This document shows, one piece after another, positions 22,040 through 35,465 of a stretch of 64,000 nt of DNA; position 1 is the first letter of the stretch; each line of letters begins with the position of its first letter. The notes below the pieces were generated by a model. The model was not told where the DNA came from. It saw only the letters and a program-made list of their open reading frames with translations, and searched no databases. A program made the position numbers and the translations under genes. Source of the DNA: Synaphobranchus kaupii (lineage: Eukaryota > Chordata > Actinopteri > Anguilliformes > Synaphobranchidae). Where the stretch lies: assembly GCA_029718625.1 (NCBI GenBank), contig CM056376.1:116202263-116266262 (forward strand), given 5' to 3'.

Positions 22040-24746
22040 TGTGGAGGAACCATAGAGCGTAGGGATGGACAGACAACCGGTGGTATAAGGGCACAGTTCA
22101 TGGGTTCCTGGGCTGCTCTGTAGGGGGAACTTAGAGTCTGAAGTTTTGTGGGGGAGCTATTAAGTGGTATTTAATTTTCTTTACAACAGTAATTGTTGAT
22201 TTGCTTGGCTAACTTTGCACTAACTGATTATAAATGGACCTTCTGTGACTTAATGGTGATATTACACTTTTGATTCCTGAGACTAACAATGATGTTCTCC
22301 ACTATTGTAAGATGCCCTGGACAAGCGAGTCTGCTAAGTAATTGAAATGTAATGTAATTGTTGACGCCTTGTACACCAGTACTAGGCTTGCTAAGCAGGG
22401 TATGGATGTAAATGGTAGCAAGTGGAGTGAGGTGAGTACTGAGAGTGACCCAGAAGTAGATGGAGATAGAGACAACCAGACATGGCATGTACTTCTGGAC
22501 AAGTTGGATTGGTCAGATGATGTTGGCAGGTAATAAAGCCAGAAAGAAGCTGTTAGCCTAGGATAGACAGCAACAGGGCCTGCAGTGTCTTCAGTGAAGA
22601 ATATGGTGGTAAATGTGCGGGTTATTCTGCCAGGAAGAGTTACAGTCATGCTGATTTAGCAGAAGGCCACTGTGTTGCTAAAAGTCAAAGGCCCATAGTT
22701 GTTGGCCTGAGAGAGGATCATAGTGGTGTTATAAGAAGCAAGAGACAGAGTGTCCCAGGTGGCCTTTTTTAGTGGGAGAAAAGTAATGCGCCGTGGACTG
22801 AGGCTTATTGTCCACCTATAGTGAGCTGTTGAGAAGCAGTAATTTATCTGCTCCTGGAGACCTGGTATGAGGGGTCTGTCAGGCAAGAGGAGAGCCAGGG
22901 CAGGGCGATGCCTGAGATAAGGAATCGTAATGATAAGGAATCAATCTGCACTGAATTTATAATGTTAGCCCAACTCAATAGATGTTAAGAGTGCTTAAAC
23001 ACATGGCACATCAGGCCTAATTGATCCAAAGCAGCGCTGGCAACTGTGTTGGTGTTTAGTGCCTCTGCACAGTGCGGAATGCTACAAACACAGGAACCTG
23101 TGCTGTACTGAGAATACGTAGCTAGAGCACAATCATACAGCATATTGAAGCAGCAAAGCAAGGGCCAGTTGACAGCAGTCTCGAGTTGCATTAAGGTCGA
23201 TAGAATCAAGCTATGGCTCCACTGTGGTCTGTGCAGATCAAAAGTGATAACTGACCCCAAGCAAGGGAATACAACCGGGCAGCTAACAGGCTGTTCCTGG
23301 CATTCACAGGGGGAACTGGGGTCGACACTATGGGCAGGCCAGGCAATACATGATCGGCTGGTACCAGAGGAAAGAACCAGGGAGAACAAGACTCTGGGCA
23401 AACAACATACAGAAAGCTCTGCAAAAAAGGCCTGACAAATTGACAGAATAGATAGACATTAGGAATAATTAAGAATTCCACAAAGAGTGAAACTACTAAG
23501 GAGAATAGGAAAAGAGAAAAAGAGAAAGAGAAGGGGAAAAAAGTAAGAGATATGCTGGAAGCTAACTCTTCACAAAACCCAGGGCAGGAACCAGAGTGTA
23601 TCCTCACATGTATCTCAGAATCAAACATAATGTGAGCATGAAGGAAAGACTGGACTCTAGTTTCCGGACAGTGGGGAGCCATTGCACTGGCGAAAGTGGC
23701 ATTTTTGTCCTGGATTTTGACATGCCTGAGCCCTTTTAGTAATTTGGCATCTCGCCGTGCACCAAAGTGGGAGGAGAGGCGCTGTTGGGGGTGTGTCATT
23801 GCAGATCAAGCAACTTTGGGGTTAGCTTAATCTGAGATTCATGCCTGCACCGATCATCTGCTCAGACCTGGTCTATGGCGCAAGTCGCAGCCCAGAATAT
23901 GGCGAATTGTTAATTTCAGGGCTTTCCCAAGCAATGTGTGCATGATCATAACCTATTCAAAAGCCAATCAACCGTTTTTGTGGATCATATGCTGTCCAAT
24001 TTGACTGATATAAATCCCCCAAGCAGGAAAAATACATACTTTGCATTCACAGCATTGTCTTTTTTAAATAATGTTAATTCCTGTATTTATTTCTGTTTTA
24101 AATATTTTATGGCCGTTCTTATACTGCACTGTGGTCCTGGGGGTACTGCATTCTGTTCTTTTTCTTATACCCATCTGCACTGAGAAGCATGATAATAAAC
24201 GCAGTTGCGTGCTCCTTCTACCTAAGCACTTACCTCCGGTGGAAAAGGGTTTTACGTGAATCAAAAGGGGGGCCACTCCACTAACATCCAGGTAACTTGT
24301 GTTGCCTGGTGACACAGGAGGAAAGTATCCAGACAGTAGGATCCTGTCTCTGTTAAGCCTGCAGTCAACAATGAACATATACAGCACTTGCGCAAGATAG
24401 GCATAAACGTGGCACATACATTCACTCACATTGTACGTATAGCTAGCTATTGATGTGCGATGTCCAAATGCACCATTGAACGCTTGTCAAAATGTTTGAG
24501 TATAAAGTCAATGCATAATGTCGCAAGGTGACGTAATTTGTTAACGGTTGTCTATTTGCGTGATATATACGTTTATTTCCCTAAATGGATTTCTGCTTTG
24601 CTCTTGTTTCAGCGAGGAAACATGAGGACTAAAAACATAGTTATTCAGGGAATAGAACTGAACTCCCAAAGGAATGACAGGATAAACATGAAAAATATGA
24701 ACATGAATTCAGCTGCAGATCTCTTCCTCCACTTTTAAGAGTGTAC

Positions 24747-24752
<6 letters not shown>
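22040..24752. other. Gene-free stretch of uncertain origin
   Basis: No host exon is recognisable. A teleost repeat end lies near 22255-22345. Positions 22350-23830 are less AT-rich than the surroundings and hold overlapping frames on both strands (for example 22985-23401 and 23206-23799 minus, 23145-23435 plus). I recognise no domain in them; a decayed retroelement is possible but unproven. Confidence 0.35.

Positions 24753-24788
<36 letters not shown>
24753..24788. repeat. (CA)n microsatellite
   Basis: About 18 CA dinucleotides. Confidence 0.95.
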
Positions 24789-24789
<1 letters not shown>

Positions 24790-24799
24790 GTGTCACATA

Positions 24800-25330
24800 T
24801 TTCACACCCCTGGTTTCAGTACTTTGTGCAACCTCCCTTCATGAGGATACCACTACTGAGTCATCTTCTCCTGTGCTTTATAAGAATGGTGAAAGCTAGC
24901 TGGGGGATCCTTCAATCTGTGTTTGTGGACTGCCCTCTTCAATTCAAAACTCTCATTTTTAAATTGGGTTCAAATCTGGAGATGGGTTCAAATGAAATGG
25001 CCATTGTAAAACAATGCTGTATTCAGTAACACTTTCTTGGTTGATTTTAAAATATGCTTGGGATCTTGGTGAAATGTCTATTAGTTTGAGCTTCCTGACA
25101 GAGGGAACCAGGTTTTTGGTCAAAATGTCTTGGCCCTGGCTGGAGTTAAGGAGTGTGCATAGCGACCCTGTATGGATGTGGCTGTGGCTTAAATTGGAAG
25201 TTGCATGAATAAGAGAAATGGCAATCTTCTTTCCGTACATTAGTATTAAATTGGTTGAGCTTTCAAAGCAGCAGATTTGTGATAAAACTGACATATCATT
25301 AATGATGAAGTAGTAATATAACAGCAAGAT
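24800..25330 (-). pseudogene. Degenerate Tc1-like transposase remnant
   Basis: On the minus strand near 24959-25020 the translation VLQWPFHLNPSPDLNPI is a worn version of the [12 protein letters not shown] block that carries the third catalytic residue. Flanking sequence is too decayed to delimit. Confidence 0.6.
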
Positions 25331-26999
25331 CATTACAACAGTAATAACTGATCATTTATTTTAAAAGCTGAATTTTTACAAACAACACTAACCTAGATGC
25401 TCTACATGATTAGCCATTATATACAGTTAAATTTTATAGCAATCTGTCTGAGCAACAGTTGTGCTAGGTCTAGCTGCCCCAGACACTGCAAGTGCTGTGG
25501 AAACAGGTCAATTCTCTACCAACCTCAAATATTCCATTGTTAACAGTCAAAAAACAACTGCTGGCTCTCCGGGTCCAAGTCACTGTTGGCTAGCTTGCCA
25601 AGCATGCAAGCAAGCTAGCTGCTACTACTGCTAGTCTCCCTCACACATGTTCCCTCCCACAAACTATGTTCAATGTGGTTGGTTCAAAAGTACAGATAAC
25701 TAAAAGCTGACAGCATATTACTGGCTTCAGAGTTGGTAACCCCTACTGATTTATTTTTTGCACAATATCTCTCTACCTCTGGTTCTGCATGTGGGTCTCC
25801 ACAGTAGACCCTTCCCATAGCCCCCTACTACACTAGAGCCTCAATGATACAAACCCATGAGGAATGAGTCCATAATGTTCATAACTTTTAAAGTGAATCA
25901 TTTATTGGAATGGTTACTTGCATGACCCTATCATTTTTAGCTATGTCATTTTATATAGTTAATAACTAATAATTAAACAAGCTATAAGTGGGATCTTAGA
26001 TCCCACTTATATAAGTGGGTTCTTAGAGATTCATACCCATATAATGATACCACTATGCTTCACTGTAGGGATGATATTAAATGGGACATGTGCAGGGTTA
26101 CATATGTGCCAGAAATAACCTAGAACTCTCTATTTTAGTCTAATCTGACCAGAAACCCTTTACCTACATTTTAGCTGAAACACTCTTGTGCTTTGTGTGC
26201 TTTTCATATTGTTGTTTTCACATTCTCAGCGACTGACATTTTTTTAAAGTAATTGTTGGCCTCACAGTAGCTTCCATGACCAGTTTCCTTCTTGTTCAGT
26301 TGATGAGCTTGGAAGCATGGCTTTTTCTATCCAAATGGCACAGTGCAGCTCCCACTTCTTCATTATTGAGCCAACAGTGATCACTGGGATATACAAACAT
26401 TTATTTTCTATGTCTCCTTCCCATAATCTGTGCCTTTTGATAACTTTACCCCTGTGAAAGCACCTTGGTCTTCAGTTTTGTGTTTTTCCTTCAATAGATG
26501 ACTTATGATCCTCCCATAGAGAGGTTTTTCAATTCTGAAATCATGATCATTTTTTGGCATGCAGACAGTGGCAAATGAACTCACTGTATGGCTAGTATAA
26601 TTTTTTTTGTACCTGCATTAATTAGGAGCTGCCAGAGCACAGGATTCTGTACACCTATGGAACATAGTTCAGTTTTATATAAAAAGTCATATATTTTTTA
26701 AATAGAATTTCAAATAATTGCTGACATAACAAATTTTACCTTTAAAAATTAAATTTTGAGTATTTGAATTTTGGACAAAAATATTAAATGGATAAAAATT
26801 CCCAAAATTTCCTTTGATTCAACATTCAACTTGTGAAATTTTCATATACTTGACTGCCTAAATAAAGCTATTAATCTATCAATGAAATATTGAATTGAGA
26901 GGAACATCAGTTTGATAGAAGTTTAAAAAAAAAAAAATCATAATTCCCCTCCCTTTCTCACGTGGAATGAAACTCTTAATGTCCTCACCATCTGTAGCC
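25331..26999. other. Gene-free stretch with transposon debris
   Basis: Around 26040-26480 the minus strand has phrases resembling another DNA-transposon remnant; GTCTAATCTGACCAGAAACC is like the antisense of a Tc1 WSDE block. Not enough survives to classify it. The rest is AT-rich. Confidence 0.35.
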
Positions 27000-27690
27000 A
27001 CCTTGTGGCAGGACAGAGGTGGTTGTGTGTTTCAAAAACCTGACACCTAACAGTCTCTTTTATATTTTTGCGTCGGAGGAGTTAGCCAATAAGGACCCGG
27101 CTTTAACGGGTCTATTTTTTGTCCTGCTCTTGCTCTTTGGTGTAGCATTACAGTTTCAGCATTGACGCCAAAGAAGTTCTATTTAAGTAACTATGGCAGG
27201 GCTGGTTATGATTGTAAGGGGGCGATGAAGAGAGGCGTCTGCATGGAGACCCGGGAGTCAGTCCCCCCCCCCCCCCACCTCCCTCCCTTTCCCTTTCCCC
27301 TCTCCCCTCTCTCTTTCTCTCTCTGCCTGATGTCAGGGCATTTCTTCCTGAGTAAAGAAGGATCCATAGAGGCTTACATCAGGGCTTTTTTTAAACACAA
27401 AAGGCCTCCAGTTGTTCCCGGGCAGAGTGCCAGCCCCCCTGCGACCTGCTGCTTCCTCCTGATATTACATTCCTCTGGCATGTCCTCTGCCCCGGCTGAC
27501 GCCAGCCCTCCGCAAGACCACAAGAGTAAATACTTCCAGCTGGCACCACCGCTGTGTTTCTCTGAAGGGACAATTCATAACACCCTTAAAAGGGCTCACT
27601 ATTTAAATTCGGCAGTCAGCACTCTCTCTATCTGTGCGGTATGTCGCTCTGCAAGTTATAATGTTGTTTGCATGTACGTAAGGGTATAAT
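27000..27690. other. GC-richer non-repetitive segment
   Basis: This stretch stands out from its AT-rich surroundings in base composition, apart from a poly-C and pyrimidine tract at 27261-27325. A 175-codon frame covers 27162-27689 but shows no domain and passes through the low-complexity tract. It may be a conserved non-coding element or an unrecognised exon. Confidence 0.3.
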
Positions 27691-28610
27691 AAAATAAAAA
27701 GGACATTCATTTGGTAGGTGATGCACTTTTATGGGAATTAACTCACAAAATGTAATTTGATTAATTAATTTAATTAATTGCATGAAGTGGTTGGCTGTCC
27801 TCAACCAGCATCTCCACAGGTGACTCGTCTGCCTTTAACATAAATTAGGTGAAAATAATTCAGTGTTTTGTGCATTATTATTGCAGTGCTTTCCACCATC
27901 AACAAGATACTATATTATTATAATTCATGTCCAGTGAGGTGAAGCAAAATACAAATTTCCACATTGTGTGGACAATAAATGATTCTCTTCTATTCTACCG
28001 TATAATATCTCAGCCTGTCTTTCCTGCATCTTTTAAATATCGCAGAGGGAAGTAATGCGGCCACTTTGGAATATAAGTGGCATCAGCTCCTGCCCCTGAC
28101 CTGCTTGACACTTCAACTTTCTTGAGCTCCCTCTGGTATGTCGTTCTTAGGTTTCAGAACCTGTCCTTAATACTCTCAACTGCAAACCAAAAAATAAGAA
28201 TTTTGTGATTGGATGTAAACTATAGCCTCCTAAGTGTGAACTGATGGAAATACACAGAATACTGGATGATGAGTTAGCTAAAACTTATTATTGAAGGGAT
28301 GCCCTGTAACATCTTGCCCTAGCAGCTCCTTGAAATGAGACAGTGTTATGTCCCTCACGTCTTTTTGTAAAGTAGGCAGTGTCCTTTGGGTCCCACAAAA
28401 ATCTGTGCTCTGATAATCAAATTCACAGATACAAGGGTTAATAAGTTAATAAGAATAGCCACCCACACACACAGTAGCCAGATCCATATATGTACGTATA
28501 TCTGTAGGGTAGGCTATACATGGCTCTGTAGGTAGGTGACGTTAGCTAGCTAGCTAGTTTGACATTACAAAGCGAACATAACTAATAAAGAATTAATCAA
28601 ATAATTTTAA
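27691..28610. other. Gene-free stretch
   Basis: AT-rich, with a short (GCTA)n-like run near 28541-28556. No exon is recognised. Confidence 0.4.
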
Positions 28611-28624
28611 AAATCGGCACATGG

Positions 28625-28910
28625 AGAGGCATTAGACGATGAAAAAGCACCTATTGTGACTACATTTTCTTGTGGAAAAAATTTATTGACAGTATTTTGA
28701 CAACATTGCTGCCATTGATTTACATGGTGAAAGACCTATACTGGAGCCAACCACAGTGGCGCTAGTGAGCAACAGCACTATGACCGCTCCCAGCCCAACC
28801 CAGCCCCCACAATGGCCGCTCCCAGCCCAACCAGGAAGTGAGTTTCAAAATGAAAGCCCGGTTTTGGCCCCTTGGTCCCACCCCATGGCTGTCCATTTGG
28901 AAGTAATAGG
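28625..28910. repeat. Dispersed repeat, copy A
   Basis: The segment runs from AGAGGCATTAGACGATGAAA to GCCCGGTTTTGGCCCCTTGG and is repeated in the same orientation at 32348-32575 with substitutions and small indels. Shared landmarks are TGGTGAAAGACCTATACTGG, AGTGGCGCTAGTGAGCAAC and CCAACCAGGAAGTGAG. Confidence 0.8.
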
Positions 28911-31900
28911 GAACTGAATTTGCCCATAACGATCACTTTGCAGTTTGGGCAAGTTTTACTTGTCCAACACCTGGTTTTATTTGGCAAACATTATTGTACA
29001 CAACTAGAGATTCAACTTGAAAGGACCATGCTCTTAAAAAAGTGGATCGCCCAAATATATGCGTGTTTTTCAAAAGCATTTGATGTATGTGGCAAAAATG
29101 ATGATCAGTTGTTCTCTATAGATGACACTGCTTCCTGAGTCATGAAAGACCACTCAAAATTTAAAACTTCATTTTATTCAAGATATGTGGAGACGGAGAT
29201 GACCATTACACCCAAGCCCAACTGCATTGAAGGAGCTTAGAACATTGTTGGAGAAAGTGCTGTCGCTCAATTTATTGCCTCATTGTCGAAAACACTACAC
29301 TGAATCACATAAACACTCATTGTAAGTGAACATAAATGCTCATGCATTTCACTTAATGATGAACTGAGATTTTTTCTGCAATTAACTGAATGCTTGTTTG
29401 ACAATGTAGCTTGAACTAGAAGCTCCATTGACCCATTTGTGGTGGAGGACTGAGATAAACATCAGATAACAGCCTGATATTTTCTCTGAGCCCCACTCAT
29501 GACAGTTTATTTAAATTTAATTCACAATCCATAATTTTATGTGTTAGAATTGACATTTAGGCCGCTGAGTGATGCTGCACTGAGGGAGCTTTGAAAATTG
29601 CAGGTTTGATCGGGGTGGAAATTTTTATTGTTTTTGTGTCCCTATTGCAACCTGCCAGGTTGGCATTAAACAAAGCAACTTGCTCCCAATTTTTGTTGAC
29701 TGAAATTTGTACAAACATTGCATTGCTTAACACCCCCTGTAATCTTAGTAGCAAAATGTTGAAAGCGATCAAACTTCATGCAACCAATCATATGCTGTCA
29801 TACGACACTTTAATAACATCCTTTGTAATTTTGTTCATTACAGCAGGGATTAATGTGTGTTTTGTATTTTAACAGATGCACCATCACAGAATGTTTCTAG
29901 CTTTCTGACAGCATTTTTCATGGAATGTGAACAGCATGGAAGGTGTAGATGGCAAAGTACTTACAGATGACAGGATTCCCTTTCCAACTGCAATGTTCCT
30001 ACCAGCTAGCTGTAATACAATGGAAAGGCTGCAGTTTTACCAGGGATTGTGTACATCTCTCCAGTTCTCTGTGCTCTGTTCATCAATGGTTCATTGTGCA
30101 GGTCAGGTATAGAGTTTCATAGAATTTTCAAGTATTACTTACAAATCACAATGGGTTTCACTGCAGATATCCTTTCACAGCTTCAGAAATAAATAGGATC
30201 AATCAAATTTGCGTTATATACCTTCTCTTCATGTAGCCTATCCAGTTCTTTGTGTTTTTTCCAGTGGCTCAGACACACGTAACTTCTGTGGTCCCTGATA
30301 AGCTCTGGGTTTCTCTACCAGGATGCTGGTTCTCATTCCAGCTGAGTTCTTAATGAGTTAGATTTCAATGAGCTTTTAAGTGCTAAGCATATATTAGTCT
30401 CAGAATCCAAACATTCTAGATCTTATGAGATCTCAAGACACTCTCACCAACCGGGAACAGCACTTTGTCAGTGATGTGCCAGTTTAGACCTTGGTCAGAT
30501 TCACGGACCTTGGTCAGATTCTCACAGCGTGGTTTGCAGAAGTGTGGCATATAGTACGCCTCTCGACCACTTCCCCGTGTTTCATAAACTACGTCTCAAT
30601 CTGCCCCTCTCCCTGCCCCTCAGCCTTGTCTCCTTCATATGAAGCCCCCTCAGAGAGCTGTTTTACTGACATCACTGGGAGAGCTAGCAGGTGACACTTT
30701 GGAGTATACACACACTCTACAATTCTGGCTGTCTTCCATCTCACAGAGAATATACAGTAGAGGTTGACAAACAGATTATTAATTAATGGGAAAATTATAC
30801 ATTTCAACAATATGTGGCTTGTTGTAAATAAACCTTCCCTAGAATAATCCAAATTAGGTAGGCAGCTAGCAAATTAGTTGGCTAACAGTCTAGCAATCTA
30901 TTTTCAATTCCATCAACCAATTAGCTTGATAGCCATGTATAGCCAATCTAAAGTATAATGGCATAATTATACAAAATACTACACATGATTTAGTCTATCT
31001 TTCATTGTACAATTAATCTTATGTAATTACAGTGACTGAATATGTAACATGCATTCGTAGTTGTTTAAATCAAATTTATGAGATCAAGCATCCACCGTGT
31101 TTTGGATTAGCATTACCTGGTTGAACAGTCCCAGCCTCTAATGTAGAGTTGTGGTCAATAAATTTGCCCCCGCTCAGCAAAGTCATGATGTAGACATGGG
31201 CAGATGGGGCAACAAGCCAACTAAACTTGCTCAGATTCCCTTCCTATGATATTAAGATGCAAAACATTGAGGACAGCATGCTCATGAGCTAGGGGGGGAT
31301 TGGAAAGGAAGCTATAGTTTCTTGATCGTGCATCGTTAGTTGTTTTTTTACATGCATTTTTCCTCTGTATAAAGAGGAATCATCTCTTACTGAGAGAAAA
31401 AAGAGAAACCTCTAATAAACCCATTTCCACTATTCACCACAGGGAATAGGCCTGGGGCCTATATCGATAGGAGATGCTATAGTAATTGGCTTTAGCCTGC
31501 AGTGCAGAATAATACATTTAACAAGACAATAAAACAAGTATTTGTTGTTCTTATCATCTTTAGGCCAATTCAAGTAATAATGTCCATAAATAACAGACAA
31601 AAATAACATTATGGTAATGATAACCAACCACCAACTTATTTAGGCTATGTCCTTTCATTTTCAGCAATACTCGGCATGGCAATGGAAGTTGGCAGCTCCT
31701 GTACTAAAATTAAATGTCTCGTAATATTATTGCATGTTGAGATTAACATTAGTTACCTAACCTTCTCCTCCTGCAGGCTGCTTCTCAATGTGGTTTTGAT
31801 CTGATAGAAATAGATGCTTCGTGCTGGAGGATGATTTTGGGTGATATCAATTTTTGCAATTCAAAAGTTGCTGTGCTTTTGAGATAAAACTAGTGAAATA

Positions 31901-32124
31901 CATATTTGAAATTGTAAGAGCCATAATTTAGGCTCTAGCCTATAAATATTTACTTATTTTCTACTTATTTTTATTTTTTTGGCCAGAATGTCCAGAAGAC
32001 TTGCCTGGGCCTTGATCATTTTTACCAGCTAAAAACAAGCCATTGCTAGCTAACACAAACTCTGCTTCATGTACCAGAACTAATAAGCTTTGCATTTGCT
32101 TATTTTTGGCCTGTCCCTAGCATA
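28911..32124. other. Gene-free stretch
   Basis: No exon, RNA gene or clearly bounded element is recognised. A short tandem of ACCTTGGTCAGATTC occurs near 30489-30520. Confidence 0.4.
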
Positions 32125-32580
32125 GACTGTATAAAAATATGGACAAAGTCACTGTGACGTCACCCATTACCTTCCCACGGCCTCGTAAAAACCGAATTGA
32201 GCCTCCGGAAGTCATTTTCACCGCCGGTTTGTACAAACTGCGTCTGCTCCGTGGAGCCAAAGAGGACTCAACCTGTCCCTCTGATTGGTCCTGAACAAAT
32301 GTTAATACCCTGTCCAAACGACACAATATTTGAAAAACTCAGCACATGCAGAGGCATTAGATGAAGGAAAGGCACCTATTGCAATAAAAAAAAATTTTGT
32401 GGGAAAAATGTATTGAGTATTTTGACCAAATTGCTGCCATTGACTTACGTGGTGAAAGACCTATACTGGAGCCAATCGCAGTGGCGCTAGTGAGCAACGG
32501 CACAATTGCCACTCCCAGCCCAACCAGGAAGTGAGCTTCAAAACGAAAGCCCAGTTTTGGCCCCTTGGTCCCTAGCCCCA
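32125..32580. mobile_element. Dispersed repeat, copy B, with CACTGTGACGTCACCC end
   Basis: The right part (32348-32575) matches 28625-28910. The left part (32125-32280) matches, in inverse orientation, 38830-38975; landmarks are GACAAAGTCACTGTGACGTC and CTTCCCACGGCCTCGTAAAA. Copy B therefore joins both halves and may be the fullest copy of one non-autonomous transposon family in this window. Confidence 0.6.
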
Positions 32581-33699
32581 AGTACATTCCCCGTGTGCAC
32601 GGATGTCGTGATCACCCCCTTGCAGCCAATGATACCTCAATGATTGGCTCCTGCTGGCAGAAACACAGAAGCCACACGCGCAAAGTCATAGAGCACCTGT
32701 GTTAATGGGGTCTTACCTAAAACATGGAAAACAGGAACTTGTCAGCCAGCCATGCAAACATGGAATGCATGTTTTCTTTGGTATTCACCTGGATTCAGTA
32801 AATATGTGGGCATCTCTCTCAGACGAGATGCTGGCCACTCTATCTCAATGGCTCTCTTCCACCCATTTTTCAGAACTGGGTAAATATGTCAGCCCATGCA
32901 ATCCACAACAGTCACTGTCAGCTGATAGTCAACCACACATGGAGGACAAAATTAAACTAGGTTAACTGCAGTCCATCCAATGCCAGGAGGCCCCATGGGA
33001 CCATTTGAGTAAAGAAGATGTAACTTTCCCAAAGGACAAGTTCAAAGAATATTGGTGGGTGGTCTTTACTTTACTGTAACACAGAAAGCAACTTTCTAGC
33101 AAAGAGCTATTTCTACTATTCTAATACTATTCAATACAATATCCATTTGTAGGGTTTACAAACCTAAAAGTGGATATCATTACAATATGCAATATGCAAT
33201 TAACATTAAGACTTCTACTGGAGGACCGTTGGCTGTCATGATAAGTAGGTTGGTAGGTGATTGGTAGGTTATATGCAGTTCTAGTGCAAACATAAAAGCT
33301 GAAATAATTTGAAGTGGCAAGCCACAAAAGAAAGGCCAATGGTGGACATTTTTTTAATATTCCCTGGATAGTCAATGGTAAGTTTTGCTTGGATGAATGC
33401 AATGTTAACTTTTTTTCTGTAAACTTTTTCCACTTATGTTTGAACACGGGGTTTAGTCTGTCACACGAGGCTCCATGTTAAGCAACACAAATTAGTGTTA
33501 AACTAAATTTAAATTAATTTGTTTTTCAATTACATTAAGTGCATAGAAAAATGTACTCTTGTCTTTACTGGGACAGTTTTCCTCTTCTAAATCTGATCAA
33601 GTTATTTGACACTTTTTCTGGTTATGCAGGTGATTGGGAAAAGAGTGTGTTTATGTCTCTGTCTTGATAGTAATCTAATATCAAGCCTTCCTTTTAAGA
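32581..33699. other. Gene-free stretch
   Basis: No exon or bounded repeat is recognised. Confidence 0.4.
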
Positions 33700-34730
33700 C
33701 CGTGAATGACCATTTTACAAATCTGTGTCTGGAGATCATCAAAAATCCCAAACTTTTATTCAATTAGATTTTGAACTGAAAAGCTAAAAAAAAGAGCATT
33801 GAGAGCTGGAGAAACTTTCCCTTTTGTTTGATTGGTTGTAAATGCTCCCCAGATTCCTCTGTCTTCCAGAATCTACCCATTTACTCAATGCTTCCTTTTT
33901 TAAAAATCCATTGACTCAAGAATTCTACCTTTTATTTGGGGTTATAAGTCACATCGTATTTCCAAAGCCCACTTGCAGAAACTTAAAGAACTTGGTGGGC
34001 TGGACCTTCCAGTTTTTAGATGTTATTATAGGCTGGAAATGCAAGAACTCTAACCTTTTGCTAAGATTGCCTTCCAGGGATAGGTAGTGCAGTCAAGGAC
34101 TCCCCCGAATGGTTAGATATGGAAGTGCATGTAAACATAAAAAACCTCTCTCTGAGCATTCCTTTTCTCTGAAGTTGAAAGTTCCAATAAGATGGCTATC
34201 CTTAGAAATATTTTGACAATACGGGGACAGATTAAGGGGACCTTCTCAATATTTCCCACAATTTCTGTCTGGCCTCACTGATAATGTGTTCTCCAGTTGG
34301 AGGGAGAAGGGTCTCTCCATTATAAAAGATCTATATGGATATTTTATTTGCAATCTGCAACCCTTGCAGAATTTGCAACCATCTCACAACTCGCATCCCG
34401 CTTTGATCAACCCGACTCACATTTCTTTGGGTACCTGCAGATAAGACATTTTGTGATAACTTTTCTTGCTGTTTACGGTTTTTATAAAACAATTTGCAGC
34501 CAGCCACCAGAAGCCAAACACCTTATATCTTCTTCTCAGATAATTCTGTTATTTCCTCAGATCATTTAGTTATATTTTATATTACTGATCTTAACAAGGA
34601 GATATCAGAGGTAGTTTGGGAGGAGGGTCTTAAAAGGATGCACTCATGCTCTATTAATGCAAGGGCCTATTCTGCTCTTCTATTTCTACAACTGTACACT
34701 GCAAACACAAATTTTGTCTTTAATTAAAAA
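33700..34730 (+). pseudogene. L1/Tx1-like retrotransposon remnant, C-terminal polymerase region
   Basis: Translated pieces in shifting frames follow the order of the C-terminal part of vertebrate L1-type reverse transcriptase proteins. These are RISKAHLQKLKELGGLDLPV near 33960, FDQPDSHFFGYLQIRHFV near 34405-34455, and MHSCSINARAYS near 34638. Stops separate all blocks and no polymerase catalytic core is left, so this is a 5'-truncated dead copy. Confidence 0.7.
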
Positions 34731-34864
34731 AACAAGTAATTCTTATTGTTATCATCATTAATTATTGTTTTATTTTTTAAACAATTAAGATAAATTAATT
34801 CATTCATATAACTAAATCAATTTAACCCCTTTGTGCAGGTGCCAAATTTGGTCAATCCTGGCCT

Positions 34865-35215
34865 ATTTAGACACTGTTCTACAAACCCCAATTCGAAAAA
34901 GGTTGGGACAGTGTATAAAATGTAAATAAAAACAGAAATGATTTGCAAATTCTTTTTGTCCTGTATATAATTGAAAACAGTACAAAGACAAGATATTTAA
35001 TGTTTTCACTAATCAACTTTATTGTTTTTTGTAAATATATGCTCATTCTAAATTTGATGCCTGCAACACGTCCCAAAAAAGTTGGGACAGGGGCATGTTT
35101 ACCACTGTGTTACATCACCTTTCCTTTTAACAACACTCAGTAATCTTTTGGGAACTGAGGACACTAATTGTTTTAGTTTTGAATGTGGAATTTTTTCCCA
35201 TTCGTGCTTGATATA
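34865..35215. mobile_element. Dispersed fish element with GTTGGGACAG repeats
   Basis: The sequence starts near CCAATTCGAAAAAGGTTGGG and contains AAAAAAGTTGGGACAGGGGC near 35076-35095 and a following stretch met widely in fish genomes. It encodes nothing. I cannot assign a superfamily with confidence. Confidence 0.5.
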
Positions 35216-35465
35216 CAGTGAGCACCATAATTCATTGGACAGTGACACATTTTTTGTTATTTTGCTTCTGTACTCTAGCACTTTGAGTTTGAGTCGTCAA
35301 TACAAGATCTCGGCCAAAAATTAATGCAAGTTTGGACGGAAATAAATGTTGTGACGTTGCATAAGGTTGTCGAAACAATGCCACGACGAATGCGCGCCAT
35401 AATCAAAGCTAAAGGCGGTCCAACAAAATATTACAGTGTGCAACTTTTTTTTTGGCCGGGCAGTG
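35216..35465 (+). mobile_element. Tc1-like terminal fragments
   Basis: The left piece begins TACAGTGAGCACCATAATTC and includes TAGCACTTTGAGTTTGAGTC, similar to other Tc1-like ends in this window (for example near 5605-5630). The second piece encodes ETMPRRMRAIIKAKGGPTKY and a stop, the typical C-terminus of a Tc1 transposase. It is an internally deleted or composite remnant. Confidence 0.65.

Noticed and set aside
22985..23799. Overlapping minus-strand frames of 138 and 197 codons
   Set aside because: No recognisable domain, hydrophobic low-complexity parts and no splice support; I could not show they are a host gene or a retroelement.
27162..27689. 175-codon frame
   Set aside because: Crosses a poly-C/pyrimidine tract and resembles no known protein; kept only as an unexplained GC-rich segment.
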